Shown: positions 18,865 to 27,629 of the stretch, in pieces
Numbering within the stretch: the first letter of the stretch is position 1
Layout of the letters: each line of letters begins with the position of its first letter
Source: an uncultured Corynebacterium sp.
Lineage (GTDB): Bacteria; Actinomycetota; Actinomycetes; Mycobacteriales; Mycobacteriaceae
Reading direction: 5' to 3'
NCBI RefSeq assembly: GCF_946223165.1
Contig: NZ_CAMIBP010000003.1
Span: 1-64,000 of the forward strand
Length of the DNA stretch: 64,000 nucleotides
The notes under the pieces: generated by a model
Told to the model about the DNA's origin: nothing
What the model saw: the letters and a program-made list of their open reading frames with translations, nothing else
Databases searched by the model: none
Made by a program: the position numbers and the translations under genes

Positions 18865-19875
18865 TTAGCTAAAACGCGGGGCCACGCCCGGCTCAATGTA
18901 GCCGCGGGAGTTCGTGTACGTCTTCCGCGCCTTAAGATGCGGGTGGTCGAGGACGTCCTCAGGCGCCACCACCTCCGTGACGCAGGCGTCCGTGCCGCGG
19001 AACACCTCAATCCACTCCTCCTGCGTGCGCTCGGCAAAGGCCCCTTCGATGGCGGCGTGCTGCGCGGCCCACTGCGACTCGTCATACTGCTGCTCCGGCG
19101 TAATGTCGAGCCCGAGGAGCTCCATGGCTTGGGCGAAGAAGTGCCCCTCGACGGCACCCATGGCCATCCATTTGCCATCCTTCGTCTCATACACCCGATA
19201 GAACGGTGCGCCGCCGTCGAAGAGATTCTTGCCACGCTCGCCCCACCGGCCGACCTTTCGGAAAGAATGCATCATGGCCGTGAGGTTGGCGGTGCCGTCC
19301 AGGATAGAGGCGTCCACGACCGCGCCCTTACCCGTCGTCTGCGCGCGCACCAGGCCAGCGAGCAGGCCCGCAACGAGGTACATGGACCCGCCGCCGAAGT
19401 CGCCCATGAAGTTCAGCGGAGGCACCGGGCGCCCATCGGGGGCCGCGATGGGTTCCAAGGCACCGGACAACGCGATGTAGTTGATGTCATGTCCCGCCGT
19501 CTGCGCCAAAGGGCCCGTCTGGCCCCAGCCCGTCATGCGGCCGTAGACCAGGGCCGGGTTCACGCTGTGTGCTTCCGCGGGCCCGAGCCGCAATCGCTCG
19601 GCGACGCCGGGGCGGAACCCCTCGATAACCAGGTGGGTCCTGCGGAGCCGATCGAGGATAGCCTCGCGATCGGCTGTGTTCTTCAGATCCGCCTCGATCG
19701 CGTCCTGCCCGCGGTACAAGATGTCATGCGGAACGTCGTGGGCGATGGGAACCCGGGTGAGTTCGCCGGGACGGACGATGCGGGTGACCTGCGCCCCCAT
19801 GTCCGCGAGCACCATGGCCGCGAACGGGCCGGGGCCAATTCCGCCGAGATGGATGACTTTGATTCCTTCTAGCAT
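18865..19875 (-). CDS. CaiB/BaiF CoA-transferase family, alpha-methylacyl-CoA racemase type
   Basis: 336 residues. AMACR-type signatures: VIHLGGIGPGPFAAMVLADM, RMTGWGQTGPLAQTAGHDINY (catalytic His), NFMGDFGGGSMYL (catalytic Asp) and DASILDGTANLTAMMHS. Such enzymes epimerise 2-methylacyl-CoAs so that acyl-CoA dehydrogenases can act on the S form. The C-terminus stops at GVAPRFS, slightly shorter than usual family members. A 26-bp palindrome starts 12 bases upstream of the ATG, so the gene is probably repressed by the same TetR as the dehydrogenase and thiolase units. Confidence 0.92.
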   Translation of the reverse strand: MLEGIKVIHLGGIGPGPFAAMVLADMGAQVTRIVRPGELTRVPIAHDVPHDILYRGQDAIEADLKNTADREAILDRLRRTHLVIEGFRPGVAERLRLGPAEAHSVNPALVYGRMTGWGQTGPLAQTAGHDINYIALSGALEPIAAPDGRPVPPLNFMGDFGGGSMYLVAGLLAGLVRAQTTGKGAVVDASILDGTANLTAMMHSFRKVGRWGERGKNLFDGGAPFYRVYETKDGKWMAMGAVEGHFFAQAMELLGLDITPEQQYDESQWAAQHAAIEGAFAERTQEEWIEVFRGTDACVTEVVAPEDVLDHPHLKARKTYTNSRGYIEPGVAPRFS

Positions 19876-19886
19876 GAACTACCTCC

Positions 19887-19912
19887 TGTACGATTTTTTC
19901 ACACATCGTACA
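19887..19912. promoter_or_regulatory. 26-bp operator, site A (racemase gene)
   Basis: TGTACGAT-N10-ATCGTACA, a perfect 8-base inverted repeat 12-37 bases upstream of the racemase ATG. It has the same arm sequence and spacer length as sites B and C. Confidence 0.8.
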
Positions 19913-19925
19913 CGTCGGGGCGCGC

Positions 19926-19950
19926 GAAAAAGGGGCGCCGGAGCGCCCCT
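19926..19950 (-). terminator. Rho-independent terminator of the FMN reductase gene
   Basis: On the minus strand AGGGGCGC pairs with GCGCCCCT around a CCGG-type loop and is followed by TTTTT. Confidence 0.85.
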
Positions 19951-20003
19951 AGTTCATCGCATCGTTCGCAGCGCCCCACAAGGACGCCCGGGAATCCGGA
20001 GAC

Positions 20004-20543
20004 TTAGGCGAATTTCGACTCGATGGCATCCAACGTCGCGATGAGCTGATCCGCAACGTCATCGGTGGGGATAAACTCCCCGTCCTTGAAGTTTTCCGGA
20101 ATCGCGATGTTGGTCGTCTCCTCAACGAACTGCATCTGCAGCGCGCCCGTCGTAGCCTTACGCCAGCCGGCAGTCGCATCGACGCCGCCGCCAAAGCCGT
20201 ACGCTACGACGGCCAACGGCTTTCCCTTCCACTCGCCTGCAATCGAGTCGAAGGCATTTTTGAAGGGGCCCGGGACGTTGTGGTTGTATTCCGGCGTCAC
20301 AAAGATAAAGCCGTCAAATTCATCGATCTTGTTGGCCCACTTCTGCACGTCGCTATTCGCATACTGCTTGTTGGCCTGGCCCGGCACTACGGCCGAATCC
20401 AGCAGCGGCAGCGGGTAATTCTTGAGATCGATCAGGTTGTACTCGGCCAACCGACCGACGGCTTGGCACGCGACCCACTCGGCCACCGGCTCGCCCAGAC
20501 GACCCTCGCGAATCGACCCCAGGATGATAGCGATCTTTGCCAT
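20004..20543 (-). CDS. NADPH-dependent FMN reductase (flavodoxin-like fold)
   Basis: 179 residues. The phosphate-binding loop IAIILGSIREGRLGEPVA and the flavin-contacting FVTPEYNHNVPGPFKNAFDS are the family signatures; VVAYGFGGGVDA follows. Such enzymes reduce FMN, quinones or azo dyes in the cytoplasm. It is monocistronic, with a terminator behind it and a divergent SDR gene in front. I see no regulatory site in the 110-base divergent region. Confidence 0.93.
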   Translation of the reverse strand: MAKIAIILGSIREGRLGEPVAEWVACQAVGRLAEYNLIDLKNYPLPLLDSAVVPGQANKQYANSDVQKWANKIDEFDGFIFVTPEYNHNVPGPFKNAFDSIAGEWKGKPLAVVAYGFGGGVDATAGWRKATTGALQMQFVEETTNIAIPENFKDGEFIPTDDVADQLIATLDAIESKFA

Positions 20544-20653
20544 GCGGATGTTCTCCTCACAGTAGGAATGCGCGGCCTAGGGATGTCAGCCGCGCAGATG
20601 TCGGGCGTTACTCTACTCTCGATTGCCCGAATCGGCATAAACTGAGCGCTATC

Positions 20654-21478
20654 ATGAGCGCAAAGACCATCATCATCACCGGCGCCTCCGACGGCATCGG
20701 CGCAGCTGCAGCCCGCAAGATCTCTCGTCTATACCCCGAACACCGCCTGCTCCTCGTCGGGCGAAATCCTGAGAAAACCGCCACGGTGGCCGCGGACACC
20801 AAGGCGGACTACTTCCTCGCCGATTTCGAGTCCCTAGGCCAGGTACGCCGCGTCGCCGAGGAACTCAAGGATCACCTCGGCTCCACGCAGATCAGCGCGT
20901 TGGCTAACAACGCCGGCGGCGCGTTCGATGGCCCATTCCCCACCGCCGATGGATTCGAGCGCACGTGGCAAGTCAATGTTGTTGCGCCATTCCTGCTCAC
21001 ATCTTTGCTGCGCGAGAATCTTGAGTACGCCAACGTCGTCCAAACCGCGTCGGTGGCCAACATGCTCATGTCGCGTTTCGATCCAAACGATCCCAACACG
21101 TTTGACAACTTCTCCGCAGAGCGCGCGTACGGAAACGCCAAGCTGGGCGACATTCTCATGACGCGCTACTTCCACGTCCATGGGCTCAATTCCGTGGCGT
21201 TCCACCCCGGAGTCCTCGCCACCAACTTCGGCAAGTCCAACTCGGGCAACATCGGAAAGGCCTACTCGTCCATCCTGTCCAAGACGTTTGGAGCCCCCAG
21301 TGAGGGCGGCGATAACCTCGTCTTTTACATTCTCGGCCGGCCAGGGATTCACTTCGATCCGGGCGAGTACTACAACAACAAGCGTCAGCCGGGGTTGCAA
21401 CGCCCCATGGCTAAAAACGTTTCGGTCGCGCGACGGCTCTTCGACGATATGGCCCGGCAACTGAATGTCGAGTGGTAG
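20654..21478 (+). CDS. Short-chain dehydrogenase/reductase
   Basis: 274 residues from ATG 20654 (MSAKTIIITGASDGIG). Cofactor motif TGASDGIGAAAARKI, NNAGG, and active-site YGNAK (Tyr-x3-Lys). The length and the segment VAFHPGVLATNFGKS match the retinol-dehydrogenase-like SDR group. The substrate is unknown. The open frame runs upstream to 20537, but that part lacks protein character. The stop is 17 bases before prfC. Confidence 0.9.
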   Translation: MSAKTIIITGASDGIGAAAARKISRLYPEHRLLLVGRNPEKTATVAADTKADYFLADFESLGQVRRVAEELKDHLGSTQISALANNAGGAFDGPFPTADGFERTWQVNVVAPFLLTSLLRENLEYANVVQTASVANMLMSRFDPNDPNTFDNFSAERAYGNAKLGDILMTRYFHVHGLNSVAFHPGVLATNFGKSNSGNIGKAYSSILSKTFGAPSEGGDNLVFYILGRPGIHFDPGEYYNNKRQPGLQRPMAKNVSVARRLFDDMARQLNVEW

Positions 21479-21495
21479 GCGCTAGACTATCCCGC

Positions 21496-23130
21496 ATGAG
21501 TATTGCGTCTGAGGCCGCCCGTCGCCGCACATTTGCCGTCATCGCCCACCCCGACGCCGGTAAGTCCACGCTGACAGAGGCCTTGGCGCTGCACGCGCAC
21601 GTCATCAACGAGGCAGGCGCTGTCCACGGCAAGGGCAACCGCAAGGCCACGGTCTCCGACTGGATGGAGATGGAAAAGGACCGCGGCATCTCGGTCGCAT
21701 CCTCAGCGCTGCAGTTCGAATACGCGCCCGAAGGCCACGAGGGTGCGCCATACATGATCAACCTCGTCGACACCCCCGGTCACGCCGACTTTTCCGAGGA
21801 CACCTACCGAGTGCTCACCGCAGTCGATGCCGCCGTCATGCTGATCGATGCCGCCAAGGGCCTCGAGCCCCAGACTCTCAAGCTCTTCCGCGTCTGTAAG
21901 GCACGCGGCCTGCCCATCATCACCGTGATCAACAAGTGGGACCGCGTCGGCCGCGAGCCGCTCGAGCTCGTCGACGAAATCGTCAACGAGATCCAGCTGC
22001 AGCCAACGCCGCTGTACTGGCCAGTGGGCATCGCGGGCGACTTCCGCGGGCTTGCACACGTCAACAATGACGGCGAGGCCGACGAGTACATCCACTTCAT
22101 CCGCACCGCCGGCGGCTCCACCATCGCGCCGGAAGAGCATTACTCGCCTGCCGATGCCGCCGCCCGCGAGGCCGACGCTTGGGAGACCGCTGTGGAAGAG
22201 GCCGAGCTGCTGGCCGCCGATGGCGCCATCCACGATCAGGAATTGTTCGAGCAGTGCATCACCTCGCCACTCATCTTCGCCTCGGCGATGCTCAACTTCG
22301 GCGTCCACCAGATCCTCGACACACTGTGCGCCATCGCCCCGGCCCCGCATTCTCGCGAGTCGGACCCGGCCGCCATCGAAGCCGCCGCCGGCGCTGCCAT
22401 CGACGAGGTCCGCGAGGTGACCGACGAGTTCTCCGGCGTCATCTTTAAAGTACAGGCCGGCATGGACCGCAAGCACCGCGACAACCTGGCGTTCATGCGC
22501 GTGGTCTCCGGCGAGTTCGACCGGGGAATGCAGGTCAATCACGCCCAGTCGGGGCGCAGCTTCTCCACCAAGTACGCGCTGACCGTCTTCGGCCGTAACC
22601 GCGACACAGTGGACACCGCGTACCCGGGCGACATCGTCGGTCTCGTCAACGCCGGTTCCCTGGCCCCGGGCGACACCATTTACGCCGGCCGCAAGGTGCA
22701 GTTCAAGCCCATGCCGCAATTCGCGCCGGAGTCTTTCCGCATCTTGCGTGCCAAGTCGTTGGGCGATTACAAGGCCTTCCGCAAGGGCCTCGACCAGCTC
22801 GCGGCCGAGGGCGTTGTCCAGATCCTCCGCAACGACACCCGTGGCGATGCCGCGCCGGTTATGGCCGCCGTCGGCCCCATGCAGTTCGAGGTCATGCAGG
22901 CCCGCATGGAGGTTGAATACAACGTGGAAACGATCACCGAGCCCATCCCGTACTCCGTAGCCCGCCGAACCGACGCCAAATCCGCCCCGGAGCTGGGCAG
23001 ACAGCGAGGCGTAGAGATCTTCACCCGCACCGACGGCGAGCTCATCGCGCTCTTCGGCGACAAGTGGAAGCTCGCCTTCGTGGAGAAGGAGCATCCTGAG
23101 CTGACCATGGAGCCGCTCGTCGCGGACTAG
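21496..23130 (+). CDS. prfC: Peptide chain release factor 3
   Basis: GTPase that recycles RF1/RF2 after termination. 544 residues from ATG 21496. G domain: AHPDAGKSTLTEAL (G1), DRGISVASSALQF (switch), NLVDTPGHADFSED (G3), ITVINKWDR (G4). Domains II and III follow (GAVHGKGNRKATVSDWMEME near the N-terminus is RF3-specific, distinguishing it from EF-G). The C-terminal FGDKWKLAFVEKEHP is intact. Full length for RF3. Confidence 0.97.
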   Translation: MSIASEAARRRTFAVIAHPDAGKSTLTEALALHAHVINEAGAVHGKGNRKATVSDWMEMEKDRGISVASSALQFEYAPEGHEGAPYMINLVDTPGHADFSEDTYRVLTAVDAAVMLIDAAKGLEPQTLKLFRVCKARGLPIITVINKWDRVGREPLELVDEIVNEIQLQPTPLYWPVGIAGDFRGLAHVNNDGEADEYIHFIRTAGGSTIAPEEHYSPADAAAREADAWETAVEEAELLAADGAIHDQELFEQCITSPLIFASAMLNFGVHQILDTLCAIAPAPHSRESDPAAIEAAAGAAIDEVREVTDEFSGVIFKVQAGMDRKHRDNLAFMRVVSGEFDRGMQVNHAQSGRSFSTKYALTVFGRNRDTVDTAYPGDIVGLVNAGSLAPGDTIYAGRKVQFKPMPQFAPESFRILRAKSLGDYKAFRKGLDQLAAEGVVQILRNDTRGDAAPVMAAVGPMQFEVMQARMEVEYNVETITEPIPYSVARRTDAKSAPELGRQRGVEIFTRTDGELIALFGDKWKLAFVEKEHPELTMEPLVAD

Positions 23131-23136
23131 TCAGTC

Positions 23137-23448
23137 GTGCCGGACCGCAAGGAAAAGTCCACGGCCAGCGCGGCGGCTGCGCCCGCTACGTCGGCTGCGT
23201 CAGATGCGGTTGCTCCCGCGTACTCGCTATTTTCCATCGTTCTAAGACTAAGCGCCTTGGCCCTAGGCGGCCGGTTTGGCGCCGACAACGGGCTCATTCC
23301 GGACTGGCCCGGCACGGCGCTCGCCATCGCGGCGACCGCGCTGAGGCGCATCTTGACCCTCGCGCTTGCCCCGCCCTTCATGGGACGGCAACGCCATCAT
23401 CGCCGCTCTTATCACGGCTTCCGTGTGGTGGGCACTCGCACGGTTTAG
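23137..23448 (+). CDS. Small putative membrane protein, probably frameshifted near its C-terminus
   Basis: GTG 23137 begins MPDRKEKSTASAAAAPATS, a hydrophilic Ala/Ser lead, then hydrophobic YSLFSIVLRLSALALGG and ALAIAATALRRILTLALA. After about 23380 this frame turns basic and unprotein-like (GRQRHHRRSYHGF). A neighbouring frame continues as a clean membrane helix, GNAIIAALITASVWWALARF, to TAA 23468. The natural product was probably a ~110-residue membrane protein ending there and overlapping the tail of the HNH gene. Family not recognised. Confidence 0.45.
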   Translation: MPDRKEKSTASAAAAPATSAASDAVAPAYSLFSIVLRLSALALGGRFGADNGLIPDWPGTALAIAATALRRILTLALAPPFMGRQRHHRRSYHGFRVVGTRTV

Positions 23449-24446
23449 GCGGCCTTCCACACTCGCTTAACCCCGCCGAAGACGCGCTCCAGGCGGCCGT
23501 ACTTCGATGGCGCGAAGGGATCGTCGTCGTTCACACCGTTGTGATAGGCGCAGCAGGTGACGAGGTTTTCTGGCTTCGTCTGCCCGCCCAGGGAATGCGG
23601 CAGCAGATGATGCACCTGACACTCGTCTGCGGGACGCGTGCAGTCTTCCCAGGCGCACACCGGGTTTTCGGCCGCCGCCATGATACGTTGCTTGGCGTTG
23701 GCGAATCGGGCGTAATAGGTGTTCACCGGCCCCTTCACCGGATGCAGGATGGTAACGTAGCCGAATTCGCCGATCGCCGACCGCGTAAACTCGAGCCCCG
23801 TCATCTTCGCTCCGTTGGTTAGCTGCAGCTCCACTTCCTCGCCGTCGCCGGACAGGATCTTGTCGAGCTGATCGAGATGGATCACGATCATGGGCGTCAG
23901 CACGGTGCTGACTCCCCCGCCCTCGACAAAAAGCTTGCGGAAGGCCCGGTAAGGATTGTCGGCGCGCTTGACGGCGTCGTACATCTCATTGACTTGTGCC
24001 GCGGGGCCGACGACTTTCAGCTCCGAGGTGTTGTCATTAAAGCGCCGGATCTTCACTGAAGCCACGCGCTTCTTTTTCTTCTTCAGGGCCTTGAGCGCGG
24101 CGACCCGTCGCGCGCCTAGGCGACTGATGTCGCTAGCGTCACCGCGGGCGCGCAGCAGCTCCATCCGCAGCCGCCACTTGTCTTCCTTGTTCTTAATCTG
24201 GTCGGTCTTCTTTTCAATGGCGAGAAGGGTGGTCAGCGAATGTCCCCGCTTGCGGGCCCAGTGGAGCGATTTGCGTTGCATGCCCGTGTACGTCGTTGCC
24301 CCGAAGTACACGCGGTAGAGCTTTCTCAGTTCCTGGGCCACGGTGTCCGGGCAGCCACGGGCGGTCAGTTCTGCTTGCCGAGCGCCCTCCACGAGGGCCA
24401 CGAGTTCGATGCCAGCGCCGAGCGCTTTGATAAATACGTCTAACAT
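23445..24446 (-). CDS. HNH endonuclease-domain protein
   Basis: 333 residues from ATG 24446; an upstream in-frame ATG at 24470 would add eight. The N-terminal ~230 residues are a helical, Lys-rich region of the type found before HNH modules in actinobacteria (ALKALKKKKKRVASVKIRR). The C-terminal HNH has CAWEDCTRPADECQVHHLLP, then SLGGQTKPENLVTCCAYHN, giving paired Cys ligands and the His-Asn-His core. These genes occur in many copies in actinobacterial genomes with unknown roles. The tail overlaps the small membrane gene in the opposite direction. Confidence 0.88.
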   Translation of the reverse strand: MLDVFIKALGAGIELVALVEGARQAELTARGCPDTVAQELRKLYRVYFGATTYTGMQRKSLHWARKRGHSLTTLLAIEKKTDQIKNKEDKWRLRMELLRARGDASDISRLGARRVAALKALKKKKKRVASVKIRRFNDNTSELKVVGPAAQVNEMYDAVKRADNPYRAFRKLFVEGGGVSTVLTPMIVIHLDQLDKILSGDGEEVELQLTNGAKMTGLEFTRSAIGEFGYVTILHPVKGPVNTYYARFANAKQRIMAAAENPVCAWEDCTRPADECQVHHLLPHSLGGQTKPENLVTCCAYHNGVNDDDPFAPSKYGRLERVFGGVKRVWKAA

Positions 24447-24613
24447 GCCTCGGACACTAAGCCGGAGCATCTATGACCGAAAGGGGCTCTCAGGAAAGCT
24501 GTGGATAACTGGGCAGCGCGAGCCGGTGCGGGCGAAAAAGTCCCGTTTGACCGCTCGTGCCTGTGAAATTCTTCCGTAATGGTATGACCTTTAAGGGTGA
24601 AGAATGGCGTCGT

Positions 24614-26113
24614 CTAGCTCAATCCCGGGATGACGACATTGAGCCCGAGCATCACCAGCAGCGTCGCCAACGGAATCACGATGGTGACTACCGCAACGTC
24701 CTTGTACGACAGCTTGTGCGTCATACCACACACGATCAACATGGTGAGCACAGCGCCGTTGTGCGGCAGAGAGTCAAAGCTCACGGACGCCATGGCCGTC
24801 ACGCGGTGCATGAACTCGAGGCTAATCCCCTGCTCCGTCGCCAGTTGAGCCAGCTGCTCACCCAGGGTTTGCATAGTGATGGACAAGCCACCGGAGGACG
24901 AGCCGGTGATGCCGGAGATTACCGCGGTGGACACCGTCGACACAATAAGCGCGTTATCGCTGATCCCCAGCATGTTGCTCTTGATGACGCCGAAGACCGC
25001 GAGCGCGGCAATAACCGCTCCGTACCCTACCTCGGAGGCCGTGGTGAAGCACGGCAGGATGGCGTTCTTGGCGCCGTCGGAGAACTCGCGAATGGACTGC
25101 GCCGCGCGGGAAGGGAACATGCAGACGATGACTGCGACGGCGATGGCTAGGGCAATCGTCGGGGACCAGATGCCCAGCAGCGCGTCGAGCGTCGTGGAAC
25201 CGTATTTCTCCTCGGCGAGATAATCGGTGTTGAGCTTACCGGACACCCAGTACACCATCGCGAAGTTGACGACGATGACCACGAGGATGGGGAGGAGCCC
25301 CAAGAGCCCCTGGACCTGCACGGAAGGTTCGGTTGCGGCACGCTCGTGGGTGGCAATACGGCCGCCGGAGTTGGTGTCGAAGGATTCGCCACCGATTTCT
25401 ATCTTTTCCTCGTGCCCGGTGTCGCCGATGCCCGGCGGAGTATCGATGACCGCACCATTGTTGTCGAGCGGGTCAAAGCGCTCCCCTTTCTTATGCAGCT
25501 GCCGGATGCGGAACTCGAGCCACGTCATTCCGGCCACGAGCATAAGGGCGGAGGCGATGATGCCGAATACGGGGGCGGCGTAGACGTTGGTGCCAAAGTA
25601 GCTCGTGGGGATGGCGTTGTGAATCTGCGGGGATCCCGGCAATGCCGCGAGCGCGAAGGTAATCGTGCCCAGCGCGATGGCGCCGGGCATGAGCCGCTTG
25701 GGGATTCCGGCCTCGCGGAAGAGCGCGGAGGCAATCGGCACGATGGTAAACGCCACGACCCACGCCGACACGCCACCGTAGGTAAGCAACGCAGTGGCAA
25801 TGACCGTCGACAGCATCGCACGTTTGGGTCCGAACAGCGCGGTGATGCCACGGGCCAGGTAACGCGCCAGCCCGGTCGAGGTCATGAGGTAGCCAAAGAT
25901 CGCGCCGAAGAGGAAAAGCGGGAAGTACTTAGTGACGAATCCGCCGGCCGCAGGCATGAAGATTTGCGTGTACGTCGCCATGATCGGCTCCCGAGAAAAG
26001 AGCACGGCGATAAGGGCGGCGAACGGAGCCACCACGACCACGGAATGGCCACGATAGGCAAACACGACAAGGAATACCAGGGACACGAGGATCCCAATGA
26101 AAGAGAGAACCAT
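24614..26113 (-). CDS. GntP-family permease (carboxylate/gluconate:H+ symporter type)
   Basis: 499 residues, about 12 hydrophobic segments with a hydrophilic loop at about 205-270 (EKIEIGGESFDTNSGGR). GntP-like features: TYGGVSAWVVAFTIVPIA, ALPGSPQIHNAIPT, GSSSGGLSITMQ and VSFDSLPHNGAVLTML. The start has a near-ideal ribosome site, AAGGAGGAAGA. It is divergent from a TetR gene whose start lies about 30 bases away, so that TetR is the likely regulator. The substrate could be a hydroxy or keto acid such as hydroxybutyrate; this is inference. The gap 24471-24613 has a distant ATTCTTC/GAAGAAT inverted repeat and no gene. Confidence 0.9.
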   Translation of the reverse strand: MVLSFIGILVSLVFLVVFAYRGHSVVVVAPFAALIAVLFSREPIMATYTQIFMPAAGGFVTKYFPLFLFGAIFGYLMTSTGLARYLARGITALFGPKRAMLSTVIATALLTYGGVSAWVVAFTIVPIASALFREAGIPKRLMPGAIALGTITFALAALPGSPQIHNAIPTSYFGTNVYAAPVFGIIASALMLVAGMTWLEFRIRQLHKKGERFDPLDNNGAVIDTPPGIGDTGHEEKIEIGGESFDTNSGGRIATHERAATEPSVQVQGLLGLLPILVVIVVNFAMVYWVSGKLNTDYLAEEKYGSTTLDALLGIWSPTIALAIAVAVIVCMFPSRAAQSIREFSDGAKNAILPCFTTASEVGYGAVIAALAVFGVIKSNMLGISDNALIVSTVSTAVISGITGSSSGGLSITMQTLGEQLAQLATEQGISLEFMHRVTAMASVSFDSLPHNGAVLTMLIVCGMTHKLSYKDVAVVTIVIPLATLLVMLGLNVVIPGLS

Positions 26114-26145
26114 TCTTCCTCCTTGTTAAAGAAACTGTGATTACG

Positions 26146-26751
26146 ATGTCCGCTATGGACGACGCGACAGCCGGCAATCCCCCAAGCACCCGCGAGAGAA
26201 TCCTTGAATGCTCCCGCATCCTCTTCAGCGAACGCACCTTCGCGCAGGTCTCGTTGAAGGACATTGCCGAGGCCGCCGGGGTGTCAGTGGCGCTCATCGT
26301 CAAGCATTTCGGCAACAAAGATGCGCTTTTCGAGGCGACGGTGGACTTTACGGCGTCGTCGGCGGCGCTGTTCGCGGGGCCGTACGAGGAGCTGGGGCGC
26401 ACCGCCGTCATCGAAACGCTGGCCGCGCCGGAGAACGCGCCCTACTCCATGGCCCGCACCATCTCGGTGGCGGCGGGGACGACGGACAACCTCAACGCGA
26501 TCGGCAAGCGCATCAAGTCGGATCTGTTGCAGGTGTTGGCTGGCCGCATTAGAGACGAAGCACCCCACTGCAGCCCCTCGCCGGAACTGCGGGCGCAGTC
26601 GGCGTTGGCGCTGCTCATGGGGTTGTCGTTCATGAGAAGGTTCGGCGACACGGAGTTCGAAGCGTTCGCGACGGACACGCTCATCGAGTACTACGCGCCG
26701 CTCGTGCAGTCCATCGTGGACGGCGAGCCACGTTCACCGAGTCGTGGCTAA
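26146..26751 (+). CDS. TetR-family regulator divergent from the GntP permease
   Basis: 201 residues from ATG 26146; GTG 26137 is possible and neither has a clear ribosome site. The HTH is well formed: RERILECSRILFSERTFAQV, then IAEAAGVSVALIVKHFGNKDAL. The C-terminal domain has no recognised ligand pocket. Its stop overlaps the mmsB stop by four bases in the convergent direction. Close divergence from the permease gene suggests local control of uptake. Confidence 0.9.
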   Translation: MSAMDDATAGNPPSTRERILECSRILFSERTFAQVSLKDIAEAAGVSVALIVKHFGNKDALFEATVDFTASSAALFAGPYEELGRTAVIETLAAPENAPYSMARTISVAAGTTDNLNAIGKRIKSDLLQVLAGRIRDEAPHCSPSPELRAQSALALLMGLSFMRRFGDTEFEAFATDTLIEYYAPLVQSIVDGEPRSPSRG

Positions 26752-27614
26752 CCGCGCACCTCGTTGATGATGGCAGAGAAGTCGAGCCCGCCGTTGCCCT
26801 CGTCGACGAAGGCCGCGTACTGCTCGGCGGCGATGCGCCCAAGGACGGTGTCGGTGCCGGTGGACTCGGCCGCCGCCATAGCCAGCTTGAGGTCCTTGAG
26901 CATGAGCGCAGAGGCGAACCCGGGCTTGAACTCGTTGTTGGCGGGCGACGTCGGCACGACATCAGGGACAGGCGCGTTAACAGTGAGCGACCACGAGCTA
27001 CCCGTGGCGTTCGCCACGACGTCGTAGAAGGCCTGGTGGGACAGGCCCAAGCGCTCGCCCAGCACCAACGCCTCGGACAATGCAATCTGTTGCACGGCAA
27101 GAATCATGTTGTTGCAGGCCTTGACCGCCTGGCCGGTTCCGGTGGCGCCGCAGTGCGTCACGGAGCGGCCCATGACGTCGAGCAACGGTGTGGCCTCGGC
27201 GAAAGCAGCCTCGTCGCCGCCAACCATGAAGGCCAGCGTGCCTGCCGCGGCACCGGCGATGCCGCCCGAGACAGGGGCGTCGAGGAAACGGGCGCCGGCG
27301 GCGGAGGCGGCATCGGCAAGCGTGCGGGCCTCGTCGACGGCGATGGTGGAACAGTCGATGAACAGCAGGTCCGGGGCGAACAGGGGGGTGAGCACCTGGG
27401 ACACCAAGCCGCCGTTGGGCAGCGAGGTGATGATGACGGTGGCGCCGTCGGCGGCCTCCGCCGGGTCGGCACAGACTGTGATCCCGTTCTGGCGGGCGCG
27501 GTCGCAGGCCTCGGGAACAACGTCGTAGCCGCGTACCTCATGGCCGGCGGTGGCGAGGTTGGCGGCCATCGGGCCACCCATGTTACCCAGGCCGATGAAT
27601 GCGATAGTGGTCAT
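26748..27614 (-). CDS. mmsB: 3-hydroxyisobutyrate dehydrogenase
   Basis: Oxidises 3-hydroxyisobutyrate to methylmalonate semialdehyde in valine catabolism. 288 residues. N-terminal IAFIGLGNMGGPMAANLA (NAD loop), DAPVSGGIAGAAAGTLAFMVGG (substrate signature) and the catalytic Lys in GQAVKACNNM are all present. It follows mmsA by 15 bases on the same strand, so the two form an operon. The last step partner, mmsA, consumes its product directly. Confidence 0.95.
   Translation of the reverse strand: MTTIAFIGLGNMGGPMAANLATAGHEVRGYDVVPEACDRARQNGITVCADPAEAADGATVIITSLPNGGLVSQVLTPLFAPDLLFIDCSTIAVDEARTLADAASAAGARFLDAPVSGGIAGAAAGTLAFMVGGDEAAFAEATPLLDVMGRSVTHCGATGTGQAVKACNNMILAVQQIALSEALVLGERLGLSHQAFYDVVANATGSSWSLTVNAPVPDVVPTSPANNEFKPGFASALMLKDLKLAMAAAESTGTDTVLGRIAAEQYAAFVDEGNGGLDFSAIINEVRG
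27309..27321 (+). repeat. 13-mer copy 6 of 9
   Basis: In mmsB; coding strand LADA. Confidence 0.7.
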
Positions 27615-27629
27615 GGTGTTGATCTCCTC

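Noticed and set aside
24568..24605. ATTCTTC/GAAGAAT inverted repeat as a terminator
   Set aside because: Arms are short and AT-rich with a 24-base loop and no T-run on either strand.
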